From an uncultured Flavobacterium sp. (GTDB lineage Bacteria; Bacteroidota; Bacteroidia; Flavobacteriales; Flavobacteriaceae): 14,019 nt of DNA. Both the position numbers and the translations under genes were made by a program. Under the pieces are notes generated by a model. It was not told where the DNA came from and made no database searches. It worked only from the letters and a program-made list of their open reading frames with translations. Below are positions 1 to 6,873 of the stretch, piece by piece (the stretch's first letter is position 1; each line of letters begins with the position of its first letter). The DNA lies in assembly GCF_946481155.1 (NCBI RefSeq), contig NZ_CAMLMK010000071.1:1-14019 (forward strand), read 5' to 3'.

Positions 1-116
1 TGTGGTTTGACAAGCTGACTTTCGAAGTCGTAGATAAAGCGGTACCTACTACAGGCAAAAAAATAGAGAAAATTAAAATTGTGAGCGAACCGCTGAACCT
101 CGATTTTGAGAATTAA
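1..116 (+). CDS. C-terminal end of an unidentified protein (partial, 5' end outside window)
   Basis: An open frame runs in from the left edge (codons begin at base 3) and stops at TAA 114-116. It encodes about 37 residues beginning WFDKLTFEVVDK and ending EPLNLDFEN. The WFD-x-L-x-F pattern resembles the closing strand of galactose-binding-like or jelly-roll domains in secreted Bacteroidota enzymes, where a tryptophan-phenylalanine-aspartate strand is common. That is only a weak resemblance and the family cannot be assigned. The reading is supported by unbroken coding-like codon use to the stop. The gene converges on the minus-strand gene ending at 201. The 84 bases between them contain no obvious hairpin terminator. 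Confidence 0.6.
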   Translation, partial: WFDKLTFEVVDKAVPTTGKKIEKIKIVSEPLNLDFEN

Positions 117-200
117 ACTTTCTTTTCCCTGAAATTTATTTCGACAACTTGAAACTGCCGATGGTTTTTCTTTGGAATTACTTTACAGCAACAAAAACAA

Positions 201-1250
201 TTACTGATTGTCATTTTTATAATTTCGCTTCATAAAATTCAATGCCGCTTCGATAATTTCCCCCATAGAGGTTGCTTTTTTAAAGTTTACGTCGGAGGTG
301 AATTTATACGTGTCTTTCTTAAGCTCTTCCAGTTTTTCCTTTGGTGACAGTTCCATGGATTTCATGGCAACAAGCAAATCATTTAGCCGTTCTTCTGCTC
401 CTACCAATCTCTTTACCAGAATAGAACGCTCTTCATTTTGGTATTGCTCGATGGAATTCTGCTTTAACTTATCTTTTACCAGCTGATAGAAAAGGTAGTT
501 TTCCTTAAAGAAATGAGGCTTATATAATTTGAAATTACCTTCATAACATTGCTGGTCAAAATCGATGGCGCGGATCTTAAAAACCAGATGATCGTAATCG
601 TAAATGGGGATGACCACAAAATTATACGCACGCATGTCTCCCAAAAGACCGATCATGCACCTTTCATTAAACTTGACAAACTCTTTTGCGATTTGCGCTT
701 TTTCCGGCTCCGTACAGTTTTTAAGATGGCGCTCGAGAAAAATATCCCCCGGAATCCCAACAATGTGTTCCTCAATCAAAGTATCTTTAAAAACCAGGAA
801 GTTGATTCGGTTGGGCGATAAAATGTCTTCCAATTCTAAGCCGAATATTCGCGAAGCATCGGCTTTCTTTATGTAGAAATGAGTGTAGTTATCATTTAAA
901 ATGTTTCTCACTTTTATCCGGAAGGGTTTTGAATTGCCGAAAGTACAGAAGTCGATATGGTCCACATTCAGAAACTGGAGATTGCGCTCGTCGCCATCCG
1001 AATGCAAAAGCGTGTAGATTTTTTTTAGGTTATAATCTATTTCTTCTTTCTCATATTCGTTGTAAAAAGCCCTTACCCACAAGGTATCCTCACCATTTTT
1101 ATCATACACGATGACCGAACCCTGAAAACGCAATAAATCCTCATAGAAAACATTTGTCTTGGTCAGTCTTTTATATTTTTCGAGATACCCATAAAGAACG
1201 TTGTTTATAGGATAGTACTGTTTTTTATAAAGTGGCGCGTTATTGCTCAT
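201..1250 (-). CDS. Conserved-type hypothetical protein with possible kinase-like catalytic motifs
   Basis: This 349-aa soluble protein has no signal peptide or membrane segment, and I do not recognise it as a named family. The middle part carries spaced motifs that look like a protein-kinase or aminoglycoside-kinase fold: a strand with two lysines at 128-129 (FYIKKAD), a Glu-Glu-His stretch at 161-163, then GDMRAYN at 204-210 (possible catalytic-loop D205 and N210), and AIDFDQ at 228-233 (D230 and D232, a possible DFD/DFG metal site) after a beta strand. The order and spacing fit a kinase, but the glycine-rich loop is not evident. The N-terminal 120 residues look mixed alpha/beta. The C-terminal 90 residues (about 260-349) are charged and helical, with a possible coiled coil. 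It lies downstream of pyc but is separated from it by a terminator, so it is probably transcribed separately. The ATG at 1250 is the only well-placed start. The kinase role is inference. Confidence 0.85.
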   Translation of the reverse strand: MSNNAPLYKKQYYPINNVLYGYLEKYKRLTKTNVFYEDLLRFQGSVIVYDKNGEDTLWVRAFYNEYEKEEIDYNLKKIYTLLHSDGDERNLQFLNVDHIDFCTFGNSKPFRIKVRNILNDNYTHFYIKKADASRIFGLELEDILSPNRINFLVFKDTLIEEHIVGIPGDIFLERHLKNCTEPEKAQIAKEFVKFNERCMIGLLGDMRAYNFVVIPIYDYDHLVFKIRAIDFDQQCYEGNFKLYKPHFFKENYLFYQLVKDKLKQNSIEQYQNEERSILVKRLVGAEERLNDLLVAMKSMELSPKEKLEELKKDTYKFTSDVNFKKATSMGEIIEAALNFMKRNYKNDNQ

Positions 1251-1275
1251 AAATAGTCAGGTTGTTGCGATCGGA

Positions 1276-1283
1276 TAAATATA
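1276..1283 (-). promoter_or_regulatory. Possible -7 promoter element of the 349-aa gene
   Basis: On the minus strand this reads TATATTTA, one base from the Bacteroidota -7 consensus TAnnTTTG. It lies 25 bases before the ATG at 1250, directly after the pyc terminator. No clear -33 element is seen, so this is a weak call in AT-rich DNA. Confidence 0.25.
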
Positions 1284-1315
1284 AAAAAAAGCTGCTCCAA
1301 AATTTGAAACAGCTT
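1283..1315 (-). terminator. Rho-independent terminator of pyc
   Basis: Read on the minus strand, arms at 1315-1306 and 1298-1289 form a 10-bp stem. Six are Watson-Crick pairs at the base (AAGCTG with CAGCTT) and the upper four include two G-U pairs. The loop is 7 nt and a run of Ts follows (A-run 1283-1288 on the plus strand). It starts 19 bases after the pyc stop codon. Confidence 0.85.
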
Positions 1316-1334
1316 TCAGGTCTTTATAATTTCA

Positions 1335-4300
1335 TTATTCCAGCTGTAAAATGCAGTCGTCCTGTTCCACCATCGATTTCTCTTTCAACAGCAGTTTTGC
1401 AACGATGCCTTTTTTCGGTGCGCAGATAGTGGTTTCCATTTTCATGGCTTCGATCACAAATAGCGGGGTGTCTTTTTGAATCTCCTCTCCTTCGTTTACT
1501 AGTATCTTGAGAAGACTTCCCTGTAAAGGCGACCCGATATCATTTGCCCCTGAAATTTTTACACGTGCTGCCTTTATTGATTTTACCGATTTGTCTTTCA
1601 CGAGAATATTCCGTGTCTGACCGTTAATCTGGAAGAACACTTCCCTAAATCCTTCTTCATTCGGCTCTCCCATGTACCTGAATTTTACGATAATATCTTT
1701 CCCCAAATCCAGGTTTACCATAATCTCTTCGTTGGGTTTCATCGGATAATAGAAACTCGGCGTCGGTAGTTTTTCAACGCGGCCAAAATACTTTCTGAAG
1801 GTGTAAAAATCTTCAAAAACCTTTGGAAACATAATATAGGACAACAGATCCTCGATAGTTAGCTTGTCGTCGAATTTCTCATGCAGTCTTTTTAATTCGA
1901 GCTCGAAATCGATTGGTTTTATTCGGGCATTCGGTTTGTCGGTATAGGGTTGTTCGTTCTTTAAAATCAATTTTTGGAGCGTTGGCGGAAAACCTCCGTG
2001 TGGCTGACCTAAATCTCCTCTAAACAATTGCTTCACGGATTCCGGAAACGCCAGTGTATCGCCCTTCTCCAGTACATCCTGTGCCGTTAAGCTGTTGGAA
2101 GTCATGAACAAAGCCATATCGCCTACTACTTTAGAGGAAGGGGTAACTTTGACGATGTCCCCGAACAATTCATTGACTACAACATAATTTTGCTTGATGG
2201 TTTCAAACTTGTCTTCCAACCCTAAACCACGGGCTTGCGGCAGAAGGTTCGAGTATTGACCGCCGGGAATTTCATGGCCATAAACTTCGGCTGTACCCGC
2301 TTTCAGCTCGCTTTCAAACGGATAGTAGTATTCCCTGACCACTTCAAAATAATTGGAATACTCGTTTAGTTTTTTCAGGTCGATAGCGTTTTCCCTTTCC
2401 GTTCCCTGTAAAGCGGCCACAAGGGAATTGAAGTTGGGTTGGGATGTTAGTCCGCTCATGGAGGCCAGGGCTACATCGACAACATCTACTCCGGCTTCGA
2501 TCGCTTTGAGATATGTCGTGGACTGAATCGAAGACGTGTCATGCGTATGCAGATGAATCGGAATCGAGAGGTGTTTTTTCAGCTCTTTGATCAGTATTTC
2601 AGCGGCGTAAGGCTTTAATAAACCTGCCATATCTTTAATAGCCAGCATATGCGCTCCGGCCGCTTCCAGTTCTTTGGCTAAATCCACGTAATACTGAAGG
2701 CCGAATTTTTGTCTTTCCGGATTAAGAATATCTCCAGTATAGCAGATACAGGCTTCGGCAATGGAATTTGTTTTCTCGCGAACTACTTTAATACTGTGTT
2801 TCATGCCTTCGATCCAGTTTAAAGAATCAAAGATCCTGAAAACATCGATCCCATTTTCGGCACTTTTTATGATAAACTGCTCCAGGACATTATCCGGATA
2901 AGCGGCATAACCTACGGCGTTGCTTCCCCTGAAAAGCATTTGAAGCAATACATTTGGTGCGGCTTTTCGAATTAGGCGCAAACGCTCCCACGGATCTTCA
3001 TGAAGGAAACGCATCGTTACATCAAAGGTAGCCCCACCCCACACTTCCAAGGAAAAGAGCTGCGGGAAATTTTTGGCCATTCCTTCCGTTACTTTTAAAA
3101 TATCGTGATTTCGCAGACGTGTGGCAAAAAGCGACTGATGTGCATCACGGAGTGTTGTATCGGTATAGAAAATTTTCTTTTCGTTTTTTATGTATTCGAT
3201 GAATTTATCCCTGCCAAGCTCAGTAAGCAAATCTTTGGTTCCTTTGGGGTACTCCTTAACCGTATCTGCAGGCAGTAACGCTTTTCGGAAGACTTTATCC
3301 GGGTCGTAGGTTTTCACATCCGGGTGTCCGTTTACTTTTAATTCGGCCAGGTATTTCAGAAGCTTTGTCCCCCTGTCTTTTGAATGTTCGTAACGCGGCA
3401 CCAGTAAATGCGGATTGTTCGGAATGAAATTTACGGTGGTTTCGCCATTTCTGAAGATGTCGTTCTCCATTACATTCATCAGGAAAGGAATATTGGTTTT
3501 TACGCCCCTGATCTTGAATTCCCCTAAAGTTCTTTTCAATCTGTCGGAAGCTCCTTTCAGGGTACGCCCGCTTGAGGAAACTTTCACCAGCATGGAGTCG
3601 AAAAAAGGTGATACCGTCACCCCGGAATAACAGCTTCCCTCATCCAGACGAATCCCATAACCACCGGCATTTCTGTAGGCGATAATGGTTCCGTAATCGG
3701 GTTTGAAGTCGTTTTCCGGATCTTCCGTTGTAATCCTGCACTGAATGGCCCAGCCATTGCACTTGATATCGTCCTGATTGTGGATAAATATCTGACTGTG
3801 CGTTAGCGGATGGCCCGCCGCGATTATGATTTGGGAGCGCACTAAATCGATACCCGTAATTTCCTCGGTAATGGTATGCTCCACCTGAATTCTCGGGTTG
3901 ACTTCAATAAAGTAGATGTTTTCGTCTTTATCCACTAAAAACTCAACCGTGCCCGCATTGTTATAGTTAACATATTTCGCAATGGCAATCGCGTATTCAT
4001 ACAGTTTATCCTTGGTTTCCTGTTTTAAGATGGACGGTGCAATTTCGATGACCTTCTGAAAACGGCGTTGTACCGAGCAATCTCTTTCGTATAAGTGAAC
4101 AACATTTCCATAATTATCTCCCAAGATCTGGACTTCGATATGTTTGGGGTTCTCAATGTATTTTTCAATGAAAACCGTATCGTCGCCAAAGGCTTTTAAG
4201 GCTTCACTCTTTGAGTTAAAAAAAGCCATTTTCATTTGCTCGGTGGTATGAACAACGCGCATTCCCCTCCCGCCGCCTCCGGCAGCAGCTTTCAGCATGA

Positions 4301-4781
4301 CCGGAAAGCCAATCTCATTTGCTTCCGACAAAGCATCTTCAACGGTTTCCAGATTTATTTTCGAATCTTTGATAAGCGGCACGCCAACGGCTAGAGCCAC
4401 TTTTTTTGCAGCGACCTTATCGCCCAGCTGCAGCATCGCCTCAATTCCCGGTCCCACAAAAACAATTTTTTCCTCCTGGCATCTTTTAGCGAAGGCAACG
4501 TTTTCCGAAAGAAAGCCATATCCGGGATGGATGGCATCCACCTGGTTTTCTTTAGCTACCCTGATAATTTCCTCAATATCCAGATACGGTTTTAAGGGTT
4601 CAGCGTCGTCTCCGATCTGGAAGCTCTGGTCCGCTTTATACCTGTGCAAAGAGTAGCGGTCTTCAAATGTGTAAATGCCTACCGTACTGATTTTAAGCTC
4701 GGAGGCGGCTCGAAAAACACGGATGGCAATTTCACCCCTGTTGGCAACAAGCAGTTTTTTAATAGTTAGATTTTCGGTCAT
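1335..4781 (-). CDS. pyc: Pyruvate carboxylase, single-chain biotin enzyme
   Basis: The enzyme carboxylates pyruvate to oxaloacetate using ATP and bicarbonate in the cytoplasm, refilling the TCA cycle. At 1148 aa it has the full length of single-chain pyruvate carboxylases. The N-terminal biotin carboxylase half begins LLVANRGEIAIR (10-21) and carries the ATP-grasp loop GGGGRGMR (168-175) and the ENPKHIEVQ and EVNPRIQVEHT active-site segments. The central carboxyltransferase domain starts at DTTLRDAHQS (541-550), with WGGATFD (581-587), the catalytic lysine in AIKDMAG (about 716) and metal ligands HLHTHD (743-748). The C-terminal biotinyl domain has EAMKMET with biotin-accepting K1114. All key residues are present and I see no frameshift. 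The gene stands alone, with its own terminator and a 251-base upstream gap. The leader has two copies of AACACAACAC before the ATG. Confidence 0.98.
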   Translation of the reverse strand: MTENLTIKKLLVANRGEIAIRVFRAASELKISTVGIYTFEDRYSLHRYKADQSFQIGDDAEPLKPYLDIEEIIRVAKENQVDAIHPGYGFLSENVAFAKRCQEEKIVFVGPGIEAMLQLGDKVAAKKVALAVGVPLIKDSKINLETVEDALSEANEIGFPVMLKAAAGGGGRGMRVVHTTEQMKMAFFNSKSEALKAFGDDTVFIEKYIENPKHIEVQILGDNYGNVVHLYERDCSVQRRFQKVIEIAPSILKQETKDKLYEYAIAIAKYVNYNNAGTVEFLVDKDENIYFIEVNPRIQVEHTITEEITGIDLVRSQIIIAAGHPLTHSQIFIHNQDDIKCNGWAIQCRITTEDPENDFKPDYGTIIAYRNAGGYGIRLDEGSCYSGVTVSPFFDSMLVKVSSSGRTLKGASDRLKRTLGEFKIRGVKTNIPFLMNVMENDIFRNGETTVNFIPNNPHLLVPRYEHSKDRGTKLLKYLAELKVNGHPDVKTYDPDKVFRKALLPADTVKEYPKGTKDLLTELGRDKFIEYIKNEKKIFYTDTTLRDAHQSLFATRLRNHDILKVTEGMAKNFPQLFSLEVWGGATFDVTMRFLHEDPWERLRLIRKAAPNVLLQMLFRGSNAVGYAAYPDNVLEQFIIKSAENGIDVFRIFDSLNWIEGMKHSIKVVREKTNSIAEACICYTGDILNPERQKFGLQYYVDLAKELEAAGAHMLAIKDMAGLLKPYAAEILIKELKKHLSIPIHLHTHDTSSIQSTTYLKAIEAGVDVVDVALASMSGLTSQPNFNSLVAALQGTERENAIDLKKLNEYSNYFEVVREYYYPFESELKAGTAEVYGHEIPGGQYSNLLPQARGLGLEDKFETIKQNYVVVNELFGDIVKVTPSSKVVGDMALFMTSNSLTAQDVLEKGDTLAFPESVKQLFRGDLGQPHGGFPPTLQKLILKNEQPYTDKPNARIKPIDFELELKRLHEKFDDKLTIEDLLSYIMFPKVFEDFYTFRKYFGRVEKLPTPSFYYPMKPNEEIMVNLDLGKDIIVKFRYMGEPNEEGFREVFFQINGQTRNILVKDKSVKSIKAARVKISGANDIGSPLQGSLLKILVNEGEEIQKDTPLFVIEAMKMETTICAPKKGIVAKLLLKEKSMVEQDDCILQLE

Positions 4782-4782
4782 T

Positions 4783-4807
4783 GTGTTGTGTTAAAAAGTG
4801 TTGTGTT
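4783..4807. repeat. Direct repeat in the pyc leader
   Basis: The 10-mer GTGTTGTGTT occurs at 4783-4792 and 4798-4807 (plus strand). In the pyc transcript this gives two AACACAACAC units 15 bases apart, immediately upstream of the start codon. The leader is therefore purine-poor at the usual Shine-Dalgarno position. No function is known to me. Confidence 0.6.
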
Positions 4808-4819
4808 GTTATTTGTGAC

Positions 4820-4827
4820 CGAAAATA
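4820..4827 (-). promoter_or_regulatory. Possible -7 element for pyc
   Basis: On the minus strand this reads TATTTTCG, one mismatch from TAnnTTTG, 38 bases before the pyc ATG. The rest of the 4782-5032 gap is very AT-rich, and apart from the CDF terminator at its left-gene side (4988-5021) I see no gene or structured RNA in it. Confidence 0.3.
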
Positions 4828-4987
4828 CAAAAAAAATGGAAATAGGGATAAAAAATTATATATTTTATATTCAAAATAGCCATATAAAAATAAATCAATA
4901 ATTTTAAGGCTTTTTTAAGTGCGTTTTATGATAATTATGAAATTACATTATTCGCAATTAACATTGTTTGATAATTCCTGTGTTGTT

Positions 4988-5021
4988 AAAAAAATTGGGT
5001 TGCCTTTATAAAAAACAGCCC
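4988..5021 (-). terminator. Likely rho-independent terminator of the CDF transporter gene
   Basis: On the minus strand, GGGCTG (5021-5016) pairs with CAACCC (5002-4997) with one C-A mismatch. The stem continues through T-G and T-A pairs to a 3-nt loop. After two As follows a run of seven Ts (A-run 4988-4994 on plus). It begins 11 bases past the CDF stop codon. Confidence 0.65.
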
Positions 5022-5032
5022 GTTTTTAGAAA

Positions 5033-5944
5033 CTAATCCTGAACAATAAAATCTTTGGGGTCTTCTTTGTGGAATTCCGGCTGGATATTCACATGGTTGA
5101 TGCCGAATTTTTCATAAAGTACGTCTTCCACCTGGCGCAGCAGGTCATTGAATTCACTCATCTTAATATCGGCGGCACAATCCAGATGGGCTTCAAGATG
5201 AAGTTCTTCTTCGTTGAGATGCCATACATGGATATGATGCAGTTTTTTGACACCGGGAATCCGGTGTACCTCGCGGACAATTCCCTTTATGTTTATATGT
5301 TCGGGGGTGAACAGCATCAGCATTTTTGTTGATTTTTTGAGAAGATCGGCGCCAACGATAATCAGGTAAATTGCTATAAACAATGTCATAACACTGTCAA
5401 TCCAGTAAATTTCGTAGAATTTCATCAGCAAACCACCTACGAAAACCGCTACTGAGGCCAGCATGTCGGTAAGTAAATGCAGGTAGGCCGACTTCATATT
5501 GAGATTATGATGCGCGTCTTTCTTAAGCAGCAACACCGAAATCCCATTGGCGACAATTCCCACCAAGGCCAGCCAGATTACTATATCCGCACCGATTTCC
5601 TTCGGAAAGAAAAAACGGCTGATAGCTTCATAAATAAGGTACAACGCCACTATTACCAACGTAAAGGAATTGACGAAAGCAGCAATAAGCTCTGCGCGTT
5701 TTAATCCGAAGGTCTGATTGATAGAAGCTTTTCTTCGGGACAATTTATGCGCCACATAACTGAATACCAAGGAAAGTACATCGCTGAAATTATGCAACGC
5801 ATCGGAAATAAGTGCCAAACTTCCGGAAACAATCCCGCCTACAACCTGCGCCAGGGTAATGCCAATATTCAGCACAATCGAATAGATCAGGTTTTTACCT
5901 TCTACATTGTGCTTGTGAATTCTATGGTTGTGGTTGTGTTCCAT
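5033..5944 (-). CDS. Cation diffusion facilitator (CDF) family transporter, probably zinc efflux (CzcD/ZitB type)
   Basis: This is a proton-coupled exporter of Zn2+ or a similar divalent metal in the inner membrane, 303 aa from the ATG at 5944. The cytoplasmic N-terminus is His-rich (HNHNHRIHKHN, residues 3-13), typical of metal-sensing tails. About six membrane segments lie between residues 18 and 205. The two intramembrane metal-site motifs are intact: H51-x3-D55 in TM2 (DALHNFSD) and H156-x3-D160 in TM5 (HLLTDMLASV). This His/Asp pairing is the zinc-type signature. The C-terminal cytoplasmic domain (about 210-290) includes HHIHVWHLNEEELHLEAH, which fits the ferredoxin-like CDF dimer domain. 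A TTG at 5953 would add three residues; I prefer the ATG, which is followed directly by the His-rich tail. Upstream lies an unusual repeat block whose arms reach to 3 bases before the ATG. Confidence 0.95.
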   Translation of the reverse strand: MEHNHNHRIHKHNVEGKNLIYSIVLNIGITLAQVVGGIVSGSLALISDALHNFSDVLSLVFSYVAHKLSRRKASINQTFGLKRAELIAAFVNSFTLVIVALYLIYEAISRFFFPKEIGADIVIWLALVGIVANGISVLLLKKDAHHNLNMKSAYLHLLTDMLASVAVFVGGLLMKFYEIYWIDSVMTLFIAIYLIIVGADLLKKSTKMLMLFTPEHINIKGIVREVHRIPGVKKLHHIHVWHLNEEELHLEAHLDCAADIKMSEFNDLLRQVEDVLYEKFGINHVNIQPEFHKEDPKDFIVQD

Positions 5945-5947
5945 TTC

Positions 5948-6046
5948 AGACAATTTAGACTTCTTAGATAACTAGACTTCTTAGACAGCCAGATTTCTTA
6001 GATTTTGGACCTACTATCTAACAATCTAAATTGTCTAAGAAGTCTA
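5948..6046. repeat. 17-bp tandem repeats with an inverted arm between rpiB and the CDF gene
   Basis: Three head-to-tail 17-bp units sit at 5957-5973, 5974-5990 and 5991-6007, sharing the core AGAYTTCTTAGA. The right part has the opposite orientation. TGTCTAAGAAGTCTA at 6032-6046 is the exact reverse complement of 5973-5987 (15 bp), and TCTAAATTGTCT at 6025-6036 is the exact reverse complement of 5948-5959 (12 bp). In all, four TTAGAY words (5955, 5964, 5981, 5998) face four RTCTAA words (6016, 6024, 6033, 6042). In the CDF transcript the upstream arm could pair with either downstream partner. This may be an operator array, an RNA structure or a dispersed flavobacterial intergenic repeat. Confidence 0.85.
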
Positions 6047-6053
6047 ATAATCT

Positions 6054-6485
6054 CTATTGACAGGCAATCTTATTCACTCGCGTGGCATGTCTTCCACCTT
6101 CGAATTCGGTAGTTAAGAAAGTATCCACCATTTCCACGGCCTGCTTGATATTGGTATAACGCGCCGGAATACTGATCACATTTGCATCGTTATGCTGACG
6201 GGCCAATGCCGCGATTTCGTTGATCCAGCAAAGTGCCGCGCGAACGCCTTCATGTTTGTTGGCCGACATTGCGATTCCGTTTCCGCTTCCGCAGATGATG
6301 ATTCCGAAATCGGCTTTCCCCTTCTGTACATCATTGGCCACAGCATGACCGAAATCCGGATAATCCACACTGTCTGTGGTATCCGTTCCGTGATTGGTTA
6401 CAGTGTGTCCTTTTTCTTCAAGATGTTTTACGATGGCAATTTTATACTCCGGTCCGGCGTGATCGTTTCCGATTGAAATTCTCAT
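6054..6485 (-). CDS. rpiB: Ribose-5-phosphate isomerase B
   Basis: The enzyme interconverts ribose 5-phosphate and ribulose 5-phosphate in the non-oxidative pentose phosphate pathway, in the cytoplasm. The 143-aa length is normal for the RpiB/LacAB family. Visible motifs are the N-terminal GNDHAG (6-11, phosphate/sugar-binding Asp-His), VDYPDF (40-45), the catalytic cysteine C65 in IICGSGNGIAMSANK, and RQHNDANV around residue 98. The ATG at 6485 starts directly at MRISIGNDHAG, the usual N-terminus. A TTG ten codons upstream falls inside the promoter element and can be excluded. The gene has its own promoter (6513-6520) just past the end of the DUF2007 gene, so it can be expressed independently. 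It ends 109 bases before the CDF start, with the repeat block between. Confidence 0.97.
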   Translation of the reverse strand: MRISIGNDHAGPEYKIAIVKHLEEKGHTVTNHGTDTTDSVDYPDFGHAVANDVQKGKADFGIIICGSGNGIAMSANKHEGVRAALCWINEIAALARQHNDANVISIPARYTNIKQAVEMVDTFLTTEFEGGRHATRVNKIACQ

Positions 6486-6512
6486 TGTTTGTTGTTTTGC
6501 AGTTATTTGGTA

Positions 6513-6520
6513 CAAAGGTA
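6513..6520 (-). promoter_or_regulatory. Bacteroidota -7 promoter element of rpiB
   Basis: Minus strand TACCTTTG is an exact match to TAnnTTTG, ending 27 bases before the rpiB ATG and lying 2 bases past the stop codon of the DUF2007 gene. A clean -33 TTTG at the usual spacing is not evident; one TTTG lies about 14 bases upstream. Confidence 0.65.
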
Positions 6521-6522
6521 AA

Positions 6523-6762
6523 TCAAACGATTTTCAAATTCGAATCGTCCTTCAAGTTTTTTAAAATTTCCTGAACCGTTTCCACGTCATTCGGATGTAC
6601 TTTCAGCCTGATGCCTCCCAGTGCCTGCGAATACATGGGCACGATATTCATCATCGTCTCGTTTTCAAAGAAATACTGAATTTCCGTCTGGTCCAAAAGA
6701 TGTCTGAGCACGGTAATCTCATGCGGGTAATCAAAAACGGCAACAGTTATAAATTCCATCAT
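6523..6762 (-). CDS. DUF2007 family protein (putative signal-transducing protein)
   Basis: This 79-aa cytoplasmic protein opens with FITVAVFDYPHEITVLRHLLDQ. That beta strand and helix begin small DUF2007 proteins, which have a ferredoxin/ACT-like fold and are described only as putative signal transducers. The following IQYFFENE and GGIRLKVHPNDVETVQEIL segments complete the pattern: strand, a Gly-Gly-Ile-Arg-Leu-Lys-Val strand, then an amphipathic helix. No catalytic residues are recognisable and the function is unknown. Two adjacent ATGs (6762 and 6759) could start it; a GGAAAG stretch lies about 8 bases before the first. It is transcribed divergently from rnr, and rpiB follows after 37 bases, so it may be the first gene of a loose operon although rpiB has its own promoter. 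Confidence 0.85.
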   Translation of the reverse strand: MMEFITVAVFDYPHEITVLRHLLDQTEIQYFFENETMMNIVPMYSQALGGIRLKVHPNDVETVQEILKNLKDDSNLKIV

Positions 6763-6821
6763 AAAAAAGCTTTCCTTAAAGATACGAAAGTTATTTTTAG
6801 TATAAATATTACGCCTTAATG

Positions 6822-6834
6822 TTAAGAATCTTAA
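6822..6834. promoter_or_regulatory. Small palindrome in the divergent DUF2007/rnr promoter region
   Basis: TTAAG and CTTAA arms flank a 3-base AAT centre, inside the 111-bp region between two divergent genes. A related TTAAG lies nearby at about 6860. A regulator site is possible, but AT-rich DNA produces such palindromes by chance. Confidence 0.25.
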
Positions 6835-6843
6835 TCTTATTCG

Positions 6844-6851
6844 TAATTTTA
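6844..6851 (+). promoter_or_regulatory. Possible -7 element of rnr
   Basis: TAATTTTA has one mismatch to TAnnTTTG and ends 22 bases before the rnr ATG. It is the only reasonable candidate in the divergent region on this strand. No distinct -33 element is seen. Confidence 0.3.
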
Positions 6852-6873
6852 AAGCATTATTAAGAAATGAACT

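Noticed and set aside
117..200. Search for a terminator between the converging genes at the left edge
   Set aside because: No stem with a T-run was found in these 84 bases.
549..876. Two overlapping 90-codon plus-strand open frames
   Set aside because: They overlap each other in different frames and are antisense to the 349-aa gene. They have no domain-like sequence.
4297..4656. 119-codon plus-strand open frame
   Set aside because: It lies wholly antisense inside the biotin carboxylase region of pyc, which is intact and strongly conserved. Its translation matches nothing recognisable.
5957..6007. Three regularly spaced repeats as a mini CRISPR array
   Set aside because: The units are head-to-tail with a 12-base core and only about 5 variable bases, so there is no room for spacers. 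No cas gene is present.
6486..6515. Ten-codon N-terminal extension of RpiB from a TTG codon
   Set aside because: The TTG lies within the promoter -7 element, and RpiB proteins start at the MRISIGNDHAG position.
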